Assembly (NCBI GenBank): GCA_030411725.1
Contig: MU839838.1
Location: forward strand, 1,302,001 to 1,366,000
Length of the DNA: 64,000 bases
Origin: Echria macrotheca
Taxonomy: Eukaryota; Ascomycota; Sordariomycetes; Sordariales; Schizotheciaceae
Reading direction: 5' to 3'
The notes under the pieces were generated by a model, which was not told the DNA's origin, made no database searches, and saw nothing but the letters and a program-made list of their open reading frames with translations. Position 1 is the first letter of the stretch; every line of letters begins with the position of its first letter. Made by a program: the position numbers and the translations under genes. This document shows positions 1 through 10,125 of this stretch, in pieces.

Positions 1-813
1 ACGAAACATCGTTGGATGATGTGAGTCGTTATCCAAGCTGCCGAGACGTCAGACCGAATAATGCTCTTCAGATAATGCAAAAAACCCCCTTCGAGCAGCC
101 TTGAAACTGCTGCAACCCCGGAGGATCTTGGCCACCCCCTTCCACGCTCTGGTGGACGACTAGCACGCCAACCGCGGATGCTCGAGCTCGTCTTCCTGAT
201 CGGAAGTGTCGGGTCTTTGCTTGGTGAAGTGTTGAAACTCCCTTCCGCCAACCGGGCGCAGGAGCAAGGCCATATCCTCGTCCCCGCGGTGCCGCTTCGT
301 TTTGGCAACCGCTAATTTCACTGGAATGATGTTACCTTTAAGAAGTAGAGGGGCCAAAAGGTAGGCATCATACCACAGAGGTCATCAGGATAGCGCGTCC
401 GGGTAACGGCACTGACGACGCCAAATACAACTGCGAAACCGCTGTCAGGGGCTTCAGTGGGTGCCAAGGGCTGTAATGAAGCGAGACAGGCCCACCGACG
501 GACGCATACGATCGGGTTGGAGCCCAGTATATCGTTCGAGACGGGTCGTACGGTTCCCGTCGTAGATTGTCTGCCGCACAATCCAAGTGGGATTACCGGG
601 CGAAAGGGAAGGGAGAGATCCAGATGTCTGCTGACTCGTTCGGAACCATGGCACGTGATGTCCGCGATCACACTTGCTTCATACTCGCTGCTGAGTCGGC
701 TGTGGATGGGGGTGGACAGGTTGAGAGGGTTGTCCGGTAATGATAAAGAGCGATACCTCGTCCCCTGAAACGATATCGCAAATTAATTCCAGTTATCTCG
801 TGTCCGTAAGTGA
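1..813. other. Left-edge intergenic stretch
   Basis: No supported gene. Several overlapping open frames of 60-117 codons occur on both strands, but none shows a recognisable domain or a convincing splice partner. It holds the 3' flank of the inositol phosphatase gene, which ends at 814 on the minus strand. Confidence 0.5.
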
Positions 814-3800
814 CTACCCGTCACCCCTCCCCCGGAGAAATAGTTCCACTACGGCTCTCTGCCTTTCCTCCGATATCCTTCTGTCTTTATCCTTCTCCGG
901 CGCGGGCGCTCGACAAACCACACTGCCAAAGATCTCGGCGTACCGTTTTTCTCTCGCCCTTCTCCTCTCCAAAGCAGCAAGAGCCTCGGCTACCTGGGCT
1001 GTCCCCCCTCGTCGGAAACTGAGCGATCTTCGTCCGAGGACACCCAGGCCGACACCGGTGTTCCCAGCTTTCAAAACATCTAGCTCGGATTTTGCAAGAG
1101 GCGACAGCTCCGAAACTAGCTTGCATAGCATAGCCGTGAGAAAGACAAATGTAATGTTATGGTTCGGTGCAGTGGAAAGAATGTCCAGGATCGCGGTCTT
1201 GTCGTCTTCCGAGCTATCATCTGCCGGCAGCTTTGGCGTCGTGCCGGCTGGTCCAATCGAGGCAAGCGAAGCTTGCTCAATGCGATTCCACAAAGACATC
1301 GTAATAACCCCGTCGGTGAGGCCACGGAGGAACAATAACATAGACTCGCTGACGATTTCAAGTCGCTCGACCGATGACATCTCCGGGTTGAACGTATCGT
1401 AGATTGCCACATCGCGGTCAAGAGCGTCCACAATACTGGCAATCTGGATATCTCGTCGGGGACGGTCGCGATGTTTCCAGCTGCTCTCGTCAAAAGGCCA
1501 CCCTGCAGCCTTGGGAATCGCGCATTCCTCGAGCATTTGCTCGTCCGCAAGTGCTCGTTCCGCCAACGTCTCGATTGCTTCCGTGAGCTTGAACAACTCC
1601 CTCGGCGCAGCACTGTGCACATCAAGGTCGTAGCTGATGGATCCTACTCTGCCCTTCTCAGCGGCTAGCCTCGTTGCAAATTGCCGGACACCCCCTTCCG
1701 GCACGCGAATCAGCTCGTCGATCGAACGACCAATACATGTGGGAAGCCATGATCCCCTTACGGGAATAAAATGGTCGCGACCGTCCGTGACCCGAAGCAC
1801 AAGAACTTCTTCAAGACTAATCTGTCCGTCGTTGAGCATTCTGGCTTGGATGATGTCACCGACAAAGGCTTCCAGGACCGCCTGGACTGTCTCCCCGGGT
1901 TCTAACGTGACTTCCTTCCCTACTTCAACCGTCTCCTCGCCATCATCGGTATCAGTGCGAATGAAAGTGGTCGTAAGCCATGCCGGAAGATGCGGCCCCT
2001 CAACCTCATCTGTGGTGGGTTTCTCGACGAACGTGAACGTTGCTGATACCCGGCCCGTGTTGGCGATGGTGAGAGTAGCCGACTCTTTGTTTAGAAAGCG
2101 TATATCTCCCATGTCGACGAGATGCTCTGACTGGTCGCGGCGGCCTTTTGGTTTCTTGGAGTCGTTGGAATCCACGACGATCGTCACTACAGGCCGACCC
2201 TCGTTCTCGGCACGATCGAGTTCCCGTGCTACTTCTGCGTGCACCTTTGCTTTGAGCTCCGGGACAACAGCGTCATAGTCGAGAGTAAAGATGGAAACGA
2301 TCGGTTTGTGGTCAGATGACGTGACCCGTTGGTGCGAAGTATAGATGTCGAGGTGAATGCGATCAACGAACCCCTCTTTAGTTGTGACCTCCTCGGTTCC
2401 ATCTCCGCCGTCATCATATTCATCGTACTCGGTACCCACTGCCCCTGCAGGCGGCTCGTCGCCATCGTTGTCGGGATCGTACGAGAACAAAACCTCGTCA
2501 TCATCGCCGGCATGATCCATACCTCGGGCTTTCATCTCTTCATCCTTTTTACGAGCCTCCTCCTCCTCCTTGACCTTCTTTTCGTACTCATCCTTGTCTC
2601 TGCGGGTTCGATAAAGAATTCGGTCACACCAGCTAGGGGCGCGACGCTTTTCGCTCGAGTCGAACAAGCCAACCGTGCCTACGTCGTACTTATACGACGG
2701 AAGAAACGTGATGGGTCCTTCTCGCCAACCATCGTGGAACACTTTGCGCTCCTTGATGACCTGCGTCAGCTGGTCATGCGGGATGAGGGAGTCCAAAGTG
2801 GCTTGCAGGGATGCTGGATCGTCGTGAGGGTCTGGAAGAAACTCGTCTGGATCGGGAAGAGGACGGGATGCTTCATCCTCGGCTTGCGGTTCGATCTGTT
2901 CGCTTTCCGTATCGCTATCTGACGGAGTCTGCACCACGACGGCTTCGCCTTCGAGCGAGTCTTCCCTCGGTAGCCCTTTGTTGGCCAGATCGTATTCCCC
3001 TCTGGCGTGGAGCATCAGGAGCCGCCTGATATCATCGCCCGGTAGACCGTCGAGGCGGAAATTCAGGTCACCAAACCAAAAGATGAAGTCTTCGTCGCCA
3101 ATCTTCTCCCCCTCGTCCTCCGACACGCCCGAAAACACGACGGGTTGGAACTGAGTGCGGCTCAGAATCTGCCCTACATCCCAAATACGCCGATCGACAT
3201 ATGAACCCTCAATGCCGCTCGCCAGATGGCAGTTGACAAAAACCATCCGGGTTGTCTCCCCCAAGATGAGACGGCTGACAACAGCTCCCTTGTTACCCAA
3301 GTACCCGAGCAAACCCGTGCCAACGCTAGCCGTCGAGACATTGCTGATCGTAGGCGCGACCTCTGGGGAGGCATATATTAGGAGCAGCATTCCGGTTAGC
3401 TGCTCGGCCGTGATGAGCCGGTAGCCTTTCGGCAGTGCCGACTCGAGAGCAGTCTTCCACTTCTCCAGGGGGCCCGTATCTGTCGTGTATACACGACTTA
3501 CATATTGTGATGCGGTATTGAGGTCGACGATTTCCTGTAGCCCAAGGACGTAAAGCCCGATCTTGTCCCCACCGACGACGTGGACGGCGTCCTCCAGACC
3601 GGCCGCATCCGCCGTTTCCTCCGTCTCCACAGCCGAATTATGAGATAGGTCGAGAGATGCGAGCGCGGCATCGAGCCCTTTGCCTTCGATGAACCAGCTT
3701 GCTAGGTCCTTGTCGGTGCCGGGACAGGCTGCAACGTTCCAGGTGCCCACTTTGACACGGATACGATGGGGCCGCACGTACTCGGAGCGACGGGCGTAGA

Positions 3801-3891
3801 CGGCATGGTGGAGAGAATATGGGTTCGTGGAACCCAGGTCGACGGGCTCGGTCGATGTCGAGTCCTCGGGTGGTGGTTCTGTCGCGCTCAT
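814..3891 (-). CDS. OCRL-type inositol polyphosphate 5-phosphatase
   Basis: A single exon of 1025 residues. It is predicted to remove the 5-phosphate from phosphoinositides such as PI(4,5)P2 at the plasma membrane and on endosomal or Golgi membranes. The Mg-dependent catalytic domain spans about residues 45-530 and shows the expected motif series: VGTWNVA near 48, LGLQEIVDLN near 117, FWFGDLNFRLD near 275, SWCDRILYRT near 422 and SSDHKPI near 527. An acidic, Lys/Glu-rich insert interrupts the region before the last motif. An ASH-like beta domain follows at about 590-720, then a RhoGAP-like module at about 725-960. This order matches OCRL/INPP5B rather than yeast synaptojanin-type Inp51-53, because there is no N-terminal Sac domain. 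No arginine finger is obvious in the GAP part, as in OCRL, so GAP activity is doubtful. The start is the first ATG of the long frame and is followed by a low-complexity acidic leader. Confidence 0.93.
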   Translation of the reverse strand: MSATEPPPEDSTSTEPVDLGSTNPYSLHHAVYARRSEYVRPHRIRVKVGTWNVAACPGTDKDLASWFIEGKGLDAALASLDLSHNSAVETEETADAAGLEDAVHVVGGDKIGLYVLGLQEIVDLNTASQYVSRVYTTDTGPLEKWKTALESALPKGYRLITAEQLTGMLLLIYASPEVAPTISNVSTASVGTGLLGYLGNKGAVVSRLILGETTRMVFVNCHLASGIEGSYVDRRIWDVGQILSRTQFQPVVFSGVSEDEGEKIGDEDFIFWFGDLNFRLDGLPGDDIRRLLMLHARGEYDLANKGLPREDSLEGEAVVVQTPSDSDTESEQIEPQAEDEASRPLPDPDEFLPDPHDDPASLQATLDSLIPHDQLTQVIKERKVFHDGWREGPITFLPSYKYDVGTVGLFDSSEKRRAPSWCDRILYRTRRDKDEYEKKVKEEEEARKKDEEMKARGMDHAGDDDEVLFSYDPDNDGDEPPAGAVGTEYDEYDDGGDGTEEVTTKEGFVDRIHLDIYTSHQRVTSSDHKPIVSIFTLDYDAVVPELKAKVHAEVARELDRAENEGRPVVTIVVDSNDSKKPKGRRDQSEHLVDMGDIRFLNKESATLTIANTGRVSATFTFVEKPTTDEVEGPHLPAWLTTTFIRTDTDDGEETVEVGKEVTLEPGETVQAVLEAFVGDIIQARMLNDGQISLEEVLVLRVTDGRDHFIPVRGSWLPTCIGRSIDELIRVPEGGVRQFATRLAAEKGRVGSISYDLDVHSAAPRELFKLTEAIETLAERALADEQMLEECAIPKAAGWPFDESSWKHRDRPRRDIQIASIVDALDRDVAIYDTFNPEMSSVERLEIVSESMLLFLRGLTDGVITMSLWNRIEQASLASIGPAGTTPKLPADDSSEDDKTAILDILSTAPNHNITFVFLTAMLCKLVSELSPLAKSELDVLKAGNTGVGLGVLGRRSLSFRRGGTAQVAEALAALERRRAREKRYAEIFGSVVCRAPAPEKDKDRRISEERQRAVVELFLRGRGDG

Positions 3892-4654
3892 GTTGGCCTA
3901 CGGTCACAGGGATCGTTTGTCGAAAGCCTCGTTCTGAGCCTGGGCGTTAGAACAACAAAATTCATTTTCTACATTAGGGGATCTCACGTGGAACTGGTTG
4001 ATCCGCATGGTCATCAGGGCGAACCGAGAGCTAGGAGCTCCTGGTAGACCAGCAGCCCGGCGATTGCGGATTCGGAGACCAGTCTGGACGACAAGACCGG
4101 GCAGCGACCAAGGAAGAGAGACAAAAAGGAGGATCCAATAATATTACAGGCAGCTAAGGCAGAGCTACCGCACCATGATTAATCAGGGTGAGACGTTGTA
4201 GGAGGAGAGCAATTAGGTAGCGAAGAGTCGATTCGGAAGGAGTGGGGTTTGCTGGAATCTGGTATCTCCAAGCGCCAAGTGATGACGCTGCTGGCGTGCC
4301 AAGCGCTTATCAGCAGAGTTCGCGTGCGCTTATCGGAACTCACGCTGTGACTGGCTCGTACGTTGCCCCGCGCCAGTGCTGCCCCACCGGGCTGCGATTA
4401 AGCTTCAAGCTGCGCTCCGCTGGAAGCTCCCGTCTGCTTCGTGGGTTACCAAGGTGCTTGACTTCGCCCACAAGGGGTTTTTATCGCACACCTTCCCACC
4501 TCCAACATTGACTACCATTTGCGACAGTATATTCTAGCTACGAGACCCAAGTCCAATCTTTTTACGCCTTCGTCTTCGCTTCGCTGAGCAATCATCCCAC
4601 AATCCCAAAGCGTCGCGCCCAATCCGCCCTGCTTCCCTCGCCCGATCTTCCGCC
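3892..4654. promoter_or_regulatory. Divergent promoter region (phosphatase / DCP1)
   Basis: These 763 bases separate two divergently transcribed genes and should hold both promoters. The DCP1 side ends in a pyrimidine-rich stretch before the ATG, typical of fungal core promoters. No clear TATA box or further gene was seen. Confidence 0.5.
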
Positions 4655-5425
4655 ATGAGCAGGCCCATACCGCGCAGGGGGAAGCACCGCAAGCACCCGA
4701 GCGGAAACGGGTCACGAAGAGTCGCGGCTTCGGATCACGAGTCGGACGCGGCGAACTACATGGAGACGCACCCACAGGCGCCCGAAGCGGCCGAATCCCA
4801 GACGCGCTCGAATACGGAGCTCAACCTCAGCGTGCTACGGCGTTACCTTCCCAGGATCGAATCGATCCGGTCAATTGCGGCCAACGCGGTCGTCTATACC
4901 TTGTCAGATGCTACAACGGGCTGGGAGAGACGTGACACCGAGGGTACCATGTTCGTTTGCCAGCAGGAGGCCTTGGTCACCGACATGGGCCTGGTGGTGC
5001 CAAACGTGTGCGTCTTCGTGCTGAACCGGCGGGGGCTCGAGAACCTGGCCGTCGACCTTGTCAGAGTCAGCGACTGTGAGATAGTAGACGGGCTCATTAG
5101 TCTCCGGCTGGAACAAGATGGAGGTTTGGGTAGCGGCGGCGAAGGCACGGGAGAGGTGATTGGGCTCTGGGTCCACGCCGACGAGGAAGACACGCGGGAC
5201 ACCAACTGGGCCATCATTAAGGAAGCCTGGGAGGAGGCGCGACTGGCGCTACAAGGCATTGCGGCAGCAGTCGCTGAAGCAGACCAGGCGGCGGAGCAAA
5301 CTGACGTCGACGACGGCGGGGCACTGGCCGACTCACAACCTGACATTCCCGGCAGGAACGGAGCGGCGGTTGGGAGACAGATCAGCGTTGCAGAGCTCTT
5401 TGGGCAGGGAACCACGGCGGGATGA
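4655..5425 (+). CDS. DCP1: mRNA-decapping enzyme subunit DCP1
   Basis: A single-exon protein of 256 residues. DCP1 activates the DCP2 decapping enzyme, committing mRNAs to 5'-3' decay in P-bodies. The EVH1-like fold covers roughly residues 53-185. It starts with NLSVLRRYLPRIESI, followed by the segment with W-E-R-R-D-T-E-G-T-M-F-V (family consensus W-x-k-x-x-I-E-G-T-L-F-V), then VLNRRGLENL (family: ilNR...eNf), and ends with a GLWVHADEEDTR segment (family: GiWfyd..d). The N-terminal 50 residues are basic and disordered. The C-terminal tail after about 200 is Ala/Asp-rich with no recognised domain. The length fits short fungal DCP1 proteins. The start is the only ATG upstream of the domain. 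Identification rests on motif order, not an alignment. Confidence 0.86.
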   Translation: MSRPIPRRGKHRKHPSGNGSRRVAASDHESDAANYMETHPQAPEAAESQTRSNTELNLSVLRRYLPRIESIRSIAANAVVYTLSDATTGWERRDTEGTMFVCQQEALVTDMGLVVPNVCVFVLNRRGLENLAVDLVRVSDCEIVDGLISLRLEQDGGLGSGGEGTGEVIGLWVHADEEDTRDTNWAIIKEAWEEARLALQGIAAAVAEADQAAEQTDVDDGGALADSQPDIPGRNGAAVGRQISVAELFGQGTTAG

Positions 5426-5758
5426 GGCAGTGTTCACCGGAGCAGTATTAATGGATAGAAAGCGCAAGAAGAACCAGAGCTAATTCCACCTTCCAACAAC
5501 AGACTTGCAGGCGCGAGGTCCCGCTGGGGTCAGCTGCGCGGTGCACGCTGACGCAAACCTGCGTTGCAAGATCGAGTGAGGCCGAAAACAAAGCGTATTG
5601 GCCTGTGCACAATCGGGTATTTAAGACGACACGCTCTCGTGTTTGAGACCACAAATCCCCAGCCTGGAGTGCACCCAAGCAGGTCGACGAAAACCCAAGC
5701 TGCCCACTATCTAGACCCACTTTGCTACTTCTCCTCTTCAACATTTCTCCTCTTCAAC
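5426..5758. promoter_or_regulatory. Intergenic promoter with TATA-like element
   Basis: The spacer between DCP1 and the next plus-strand gene. A TATTTAAG element at 5618-5625 lies about 135 bases before the next ATG, and a CT-rich stretch with a short duplicated CTCCTCTTCAACAT segment directly precedes the start codon. Confidence 0.45.
5618..5625 (+). promoter_or_regulatory. TATA-like box
   Basis: TATTTAAG about 135 bases upstream of the ATG at 5759, in the usual place for a fungal core promoter given a short 5' leader. Confidence 0.4.
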
Positions 5759-6516
5759 ATGGTAGTGTTCTTGGGCCCAATGGTGCCTCTGCTCGTGGGC
5801 CACATTGAAGCGGCCAACCATCTCATCGAGCAAGTCCAGCCAGACATAGTATTTGCGGCACGCATTCCGGAGTACCCCGAAGTCCATCAGCTAGCCGAAA
5901 CTCTACGAATGCGGGCCGACACGTACAAAAAGTGGGCCAACGGTCTCCTGCGAGGTGATGGCCGTAAACCAACGCCACCCATCATGGATGACTCGAGAAT
6001 GCGACTGGGCGTTCACGACATTCTAACTGTCGAACTGCCCGACCTGGCCGACCTGCCCGGCACACCCAGTCCGGATCCCCGCCATGACCACCGCTACGTC
6101 TACAAGGTCCGGGAGTTGTGCCTTGACTTGCTGGACAAAGTACCGACGCAACACCCGTTGCATCACCTCCTACAAGTCTATCATTCGCTGACACACCCGC
6201 CGCAGTGCCGCAGAATGGACCAGATGGAAAAGTTACTCGAAGCGTTTGCTGAAGCCGTCGTCGCCCTCGAACTCCAGGCTGAGTATGTCGTCAGCGGCTC
6301 GCTCTTACCCTTGGGTCCAGGCTGACTGCTGCGTGTCACCGTTGTAGAAAAGATAGAGAAACCCCCGAGGAGAGACGCATCCGTCTGCTCCGGGAATACA
6401 ACGAGGTCAAGGACGCCACCCAGGCTGTGATGGGTCGCATTGCCGCCAACCTAGATGTTGCCATGGGCAGCCTGTCTGCCCCGGGCAACAAGTACGGCGT
6501 CGGACCGGAAGACTAG
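5759..6516 (+). CDS. Hypothetical helical protein, two exons
   Basis: Two exons, 5759-6282 and 6348-6516, joined by a 65-base GT-AG intron (GA|GTATGT...GTTGTAG|AA), give 230 residues. Without the splice the frame stops just inside the intron, while after it the frame runs on for 56 more codons to TAG, which supports the model. The protein looks mainly alpha-helical, with a charged segment rich in Glu/Arg (DRETPEERRIRLLREYN) just after the junction. I see no signal peptide, membrane segment or known catalytic motif, and I do not recognise the family. The ATG lies after a CT-rich leader, the usual context here. Function unknown. Confidence 0.75.
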
Positions 6517-7333
6517 GTAGGCAACTACGTACCTAGCAGATCTCTCCCTTGCGTCCCGAGCAGCCCGGATCCGTGTTGTCCTGTGCCATCTATAATCACT
6601 GGGAAATGTAAACACTGCCCTCTCGATTGAATAAGAGCACTAACCTCATCCTAGCCTGTGGTTTCAGTGTACGGCGCGGTACAAGCCCGGATACGCGAGA
6701 CTGGGCCATGAGAGGGGGATTATCCCGACACTATGGCTGGCGCTAGAGCGAGGGGTTGGATGACAAGGGGGCTATGGCTTACGATGACTGGTCAACTTTA
6801 CATGTTATGTTCGTTCTATGACGGGTGGTACGGTTAGACAGGATAGAGAATCCGGAAAGCGCTAGAGCAGTTGACCACATCTACCTTTGAGGCGGTCCGT
6901 CGTTCGCCCCTCTGTGTTCCCCTTTTCCTCCTGCCTTTGGCCCGCTAACTGCCACGTTGATCTCAGCTGCATGGGCGTGCTCTTCTCCATTTCATGACCC
7001 AAAACTGAAGTCCGCCGGCTGTAGGTTTTGCTTAAACTAAGTGCTGCGAGAAGAAACGCTCGGTTACCCTGTTCGTTCGACGGTGCAAAAGATAGCAAGG
7101 TCGGCCTAATGTATTTCCAGATCTGTGGGTCAGTTATCCGTGCCCAGACAGGCACATGCGCACTAAGGGAAGCAGCGCCTCGAGGTTTGCATGGCCGGTG
7201 GCTATATAAAATATAGACTCTCCCGTTTGCATGGCCCATCACCCGACACCCAATATCTTTTCCCAATCGCAATTTTTCAGCAGTTTCCATCTGTATCTCT
7301 TCCTCCACACTCAATACTCAACATTCGGTCAAG
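6517..7333. promoter_or_regulatory. Intergenic region upstream of F-box gene
   Basis: No coding sequence is supported in these 817 bases. The right part is the promoter of the F-box gene, with a TATA box at 7203-7209 and a CT-rich leader up to the ATG. Confidence 0.5.
7203..7209 (+). promoter_or_regulatory. TATA box of F-box gene
   Basis: TATATAA inside a TA-rich run, about 130 bases before the ATG at 7334 and followed by a long CT-rich stretch. Confidence 0.55.
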
Positions 7334-8881
7334 ATGGGAGCCCTCGATAGACTCCCGGTTGAGATGCTCTGCGCCATCCTTGACGAGCTCACGCTCAGCG
7401 ATGTGCGCAACCTACGACTTGTCAACCGGGCCATCGGCGAAGTCGCCAGCAGCATCGCCTTCAAAGATGTCTGGTTTATTCTACGGAAAAATGACTTTGA
7501 CATGGTGCGTGCTATTGCCAATAATCCAAGCTGTGCCGCCCACACAACCCGTTTGGCATACCTCGTCCACATGTTCAACCATCAACGGGAGACCCTCGCC
7601 CAGTTCGCCCAGGTTATCCGCCAATACGAGGATGTGCACGCCAGGCGTTACAAACTTCGGCCGGATCTCTTCGCTACCCCTAAACCCAAAAAGACAGACG
7701 CTGAAATACAGGACTACTACCGCCGCTATGTGCGTCTGTATGAAGAGCAGGAGGAAATTCTTTCCAACGACCACGACTTCGCCCTGATGGAAGAGGTCGT
7801 TTCCAAATTCCCGAATCTCAGGAGCATCCTCGTGGAAGATGACAGCTACTTCGACTCTACCGAATTCAGAGCGGCCGGTCCCAGATTCGTTGTCAGGAGC
7901 ATGGTCGCGTCAGACGACAACTTCGACTTTGGTGACGACCTCACAGACGCTTATTCTGGCGTTCAAGACGACAGAGCTGCCGCCACGACGCGTAATCTTC
8001 GTGCCGTCTTGAAAGGAGTGGAGAAGGCCGGGATCCAACTACAAAGCATTCACACCGGCGCTCTTCAGATTGAAATCCTGGACAAGAAGCAGTTTGGCTT
8101 ACACAGCATGCCTCCGCGCCTCCTGGAAAATCTCACAACGCTCAACTTGATGCTTCTCGCGGTCGGCGAAAGGACTGATGTCGAGGCATCATCTGGAATG
8201 TTGGAACATGCCCCAATGGTGGCATATGCCCGTTCGCATCTGGCGCGGTGCCGAGCCCTAACGAGAAGGGCCACCCTCCGTCAGACTCTGGAAAAGATGC
8301 CCAACCTGGTCGACCTTTCCATTGAGCTACTCGAAATGGCCGGAAGACCGTCAAAACCGTCCTGGCAGATGCCCTGGGACCTGCCCAGCCCCGCGTTCTT
8401 GAAGGATGTTATCCTCGTGGACCGCTTCTGGCCCAAGCTGAAGCGTTTGGTCATCAAAAACGTCGAAACCGACCACCCGGAGCTCCTCGCCTTTCTGGTT
8501 CGCCACAAGGCCTCACTCGAAACCTTGAAACTGGACAACATCCGACTGACAAGCACGTCATGGCGCAGCCTTCTCCCAGACATGAAAGCACAGTTTCGCC
8601 ACAGCAGATGCATCAGGGAAATGGTGTTTATGGGCTTTGTTCTGGGCGTGGAGCAGGATACCGGGTTGGTGGAAAGCTGGTACCTGGGAAACGCTGATGA
8701 GGCTCCCAAAAATCGTTGTCCAATCGGAAGGGCGGTCATCAGGTACCTCATGTCGGATGACGGGGAAGAAAGCTTTCCCCTCCACATCGGCAATATGTTT
8801 CCGGACTATCCACATCGGCCTTTTAAAGAGGATATCGGTGACCTGGACGAAGATGAAGACAAGGATGATGATATCGAATGA
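7334..8881 (+). CDS. F-box protein (SCF ubiquitin-ligase substrate adaptor)
   Basis: A single exon of 515 residues. The first 45 residues form an F-box: LPVEMLCAILDELTLSDVRNLRLVN, then an A-F-K-D-V-W segment, the usual signature for Skp1 binding in SCF E3 ligases. The remaining 450 residues contain leucine-rich, helical segments but no clear WD40 or regular LRR array. The C-terminus is strongly acidic (DLDEDEDKDDD). Such proteins are numerous and fast evolving in filamentous fungi, and the substrate cannot be inferred. The start is the first ATG after a TATA box and CT-rich leader. Confidence 0.88.
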   Translation: MGALDRLPVEMLCAILDELTLSDVRNLRLVNRAIGEVASSIAFKDVWFILRKNDFDMVRAIANNPSCAAHTTRLAYLVHMFNHQRETLAQFAQVIRQYEDVHARRYKLRPDLFATPKPKKTDAEIQDYYRRYVRLYEEQEEILSNDHDFALMEEVVSKFPNLRSILVEDDSYFDSTEFRAAGPRFVVRSMVASDDNFDFGDDLTDAYSGVQDDRAAATTRNLRAVLKGVEKAGIQLQSIHTGALQIEILDKKQFGLHSMPPRLLENLTTLNLMLLAVGERTDVEASSGMLEHAPMVAYARSHLARCRALTRRATLRQTLEKMPNLVDLSIELLEMAGRPSKPSWQMPWDLPSPAFLKDVILVDRFWPKLKRLVIKNVETDHPELLAFLVRHKASLETLKLDNIRLTSTSWRSLLPDMKAQFRHSRCIREMVFMGFVLGVEQDTGLVESWYLGNADEAPKNRCPIGRAVIRYLMSDDGEESFPLHIGNMFPDYPHRPFKEDIGDLDEDEDKDDDIE

Positions 8882-9475
8882 TGACAGAACCGAGGACAAC
8901 AATGGCAGCCCCGGCCATGACAGCAGTACCCAAGCCAGCGAGGGAAGGCGATGATGGTGAGGACGAGGGGGAGTTGAACGTTGAATAGGGCTTGGTTTAA
9001 CGACGTCACCCGAAATTGGCTGGACCACACCCAACTGAGCCAACACTCCAAAAGGATTGCCAGAAATTTTAAGGTCAGCACCTCAGAACCCTAGCTGTGG
9101 GTATATGCTAGCACGATCTGGGCCTGGCCCCAGAATCGTGACTGTCGAGATGTCGCCCAGCCCGACCAAACATTTTGCCCATTTATAATGGGAGCGACCA
9201 GGGCGTACAGATTATATTCTATAGAATAACGTGCATGAAATTTCCCAACCAAAAAAAAAAAAAAAAGTAGTAACATAGAACTAGGTAGACAGGTAAATAA
9301 AAACCAATAATCCCAACACAAAACTCCACAAAACGCCGATCCCTCATCAGGATACACAGACTTGATACCCACGTCCTTCTACTCCCTCTTTATACCTGAG
9401 AAAAACCCCAACCAAGTCACCTCAGCAATCCCACCAACAACAAACCCCCAACTCGCCAGATCACATTTGATGTCA
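8882..9475. other. Convergent 3' intergenic region
   Basis: No gene seen. It lies between the ends of the F-box gene (plus) and the Pro-Lys-Ala repeat gene (minus) and contains a 16-base A run at 9251-9266. Confidence 0.5.
9251..9266. repeat. A16 homopolymer
   Basis: An uninterrupted run of 16 A in the 3' region between two convergent genes. Its length is likely variable or error-prone. Confidence 0.8.
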
Positions 9476-10125
9476 TCAAGGATTAGGCGGAGGCGGATAC
9501 CGCAGCGCCTGCTGCGCCCACAGAGCCTGTATCCGCGCCGCCCTGTCCCGCTGCTGCTGCTGGAGACCCGAGTCCCTGGGTATCTTGGACGGCTTCCAGA
9601 ACCCGCCCATCCTGTGCTTGACTATGGGGTTCTGGATGGCCTTTTTGGCGGGCGTTTTCGGCGGGGTTGGTAGGGCGGCGGCTTTAGGGGCGGCGGCTTT
9701 CGGCGCTTTATTAGGGGTCTTGGGGGCTTTCGGAGCAGGAGCAGCCTTTGGGGCAGCTTTTGGGGCGGATTTTGGGGCATTGGGAGCTTTCGGAGCCTTG
9801 GGGGCCTTGGGAGCTTTGGGTGCCTTTGGTGCTTTGGGTGCTTTGGGAGCCTTGGGAGCTTTAGGGGCCTTGGGCACTTTGGGTTGCTTCGGGGCTGCGG
9901 CACCCGCTGCTGCTGCCCTCCTTGCAGCTATGGCGGCTATACGAGCGCTGCGTCGTAGGGGCCCGGCGGGAGCTGCTTTCGCTCTCTTCTTCTTAGTCTG
10001 GCATGGGTTAGCGCCCGCAACGGGGGAGATGAAGCATGAGCCTGGTTTACATTTGCTTGGGTCCGCGCCCCTCCGCGCATCCACACACCGACAGAGTGCG
10101 TGTACGTGTATTTGGTTGAAGTCAT
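9476..10125 (-). CDS. Basic Pro-Lys-Ala repeat protein
   Basis: The long basic frame has no usable ATG at its 5' end. An in-phase intron supplies one: exon 1 is 10125-10089 (ATG ACT TCA...GTC G), and exon 2 is 10041-9476 after the acceptor AAACCAG. The product is 200 residues. A basic stretch resembling a nuclear localisation signal (KKKRAKAAPAG, then RRSAR) precedes an Ala/Arg helix-like segment. About a dozen tandem P-K-A triplets follow, merging into degenerate PKAAPKA units as in histone H1 tails or bacterial PKA-repeat proteins. The tail is Gln/Arg-rich and ends in a proline run. A nuclear, nucleic-acid-binding role is inferred from composition only. No globular domain is visible. The start exon is the weak part of the model. 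Confidence 0.6.
9765..9890. repeat. 9-bp tandem repeat array coding for Pro-Lys-Ala triplets
   Basis: About 125 bases of near-identical 9-base units (on the plus strand GGAGCTTTG, GGGGCCTTG, GGTGCTTTG and similar), all in frame so that each unit encodes one P-K-A triplet on the minus strand. Third-position variation between units shows the array is not freshly amplified. Confidence 0.8.

Noticed and set aside
160..768. Small overlapping frames at the left edge that could be terminal exons of a neighbouring gene
   Set aside because: No consistent phase, domain or splice signals, and the content changes with every frame.
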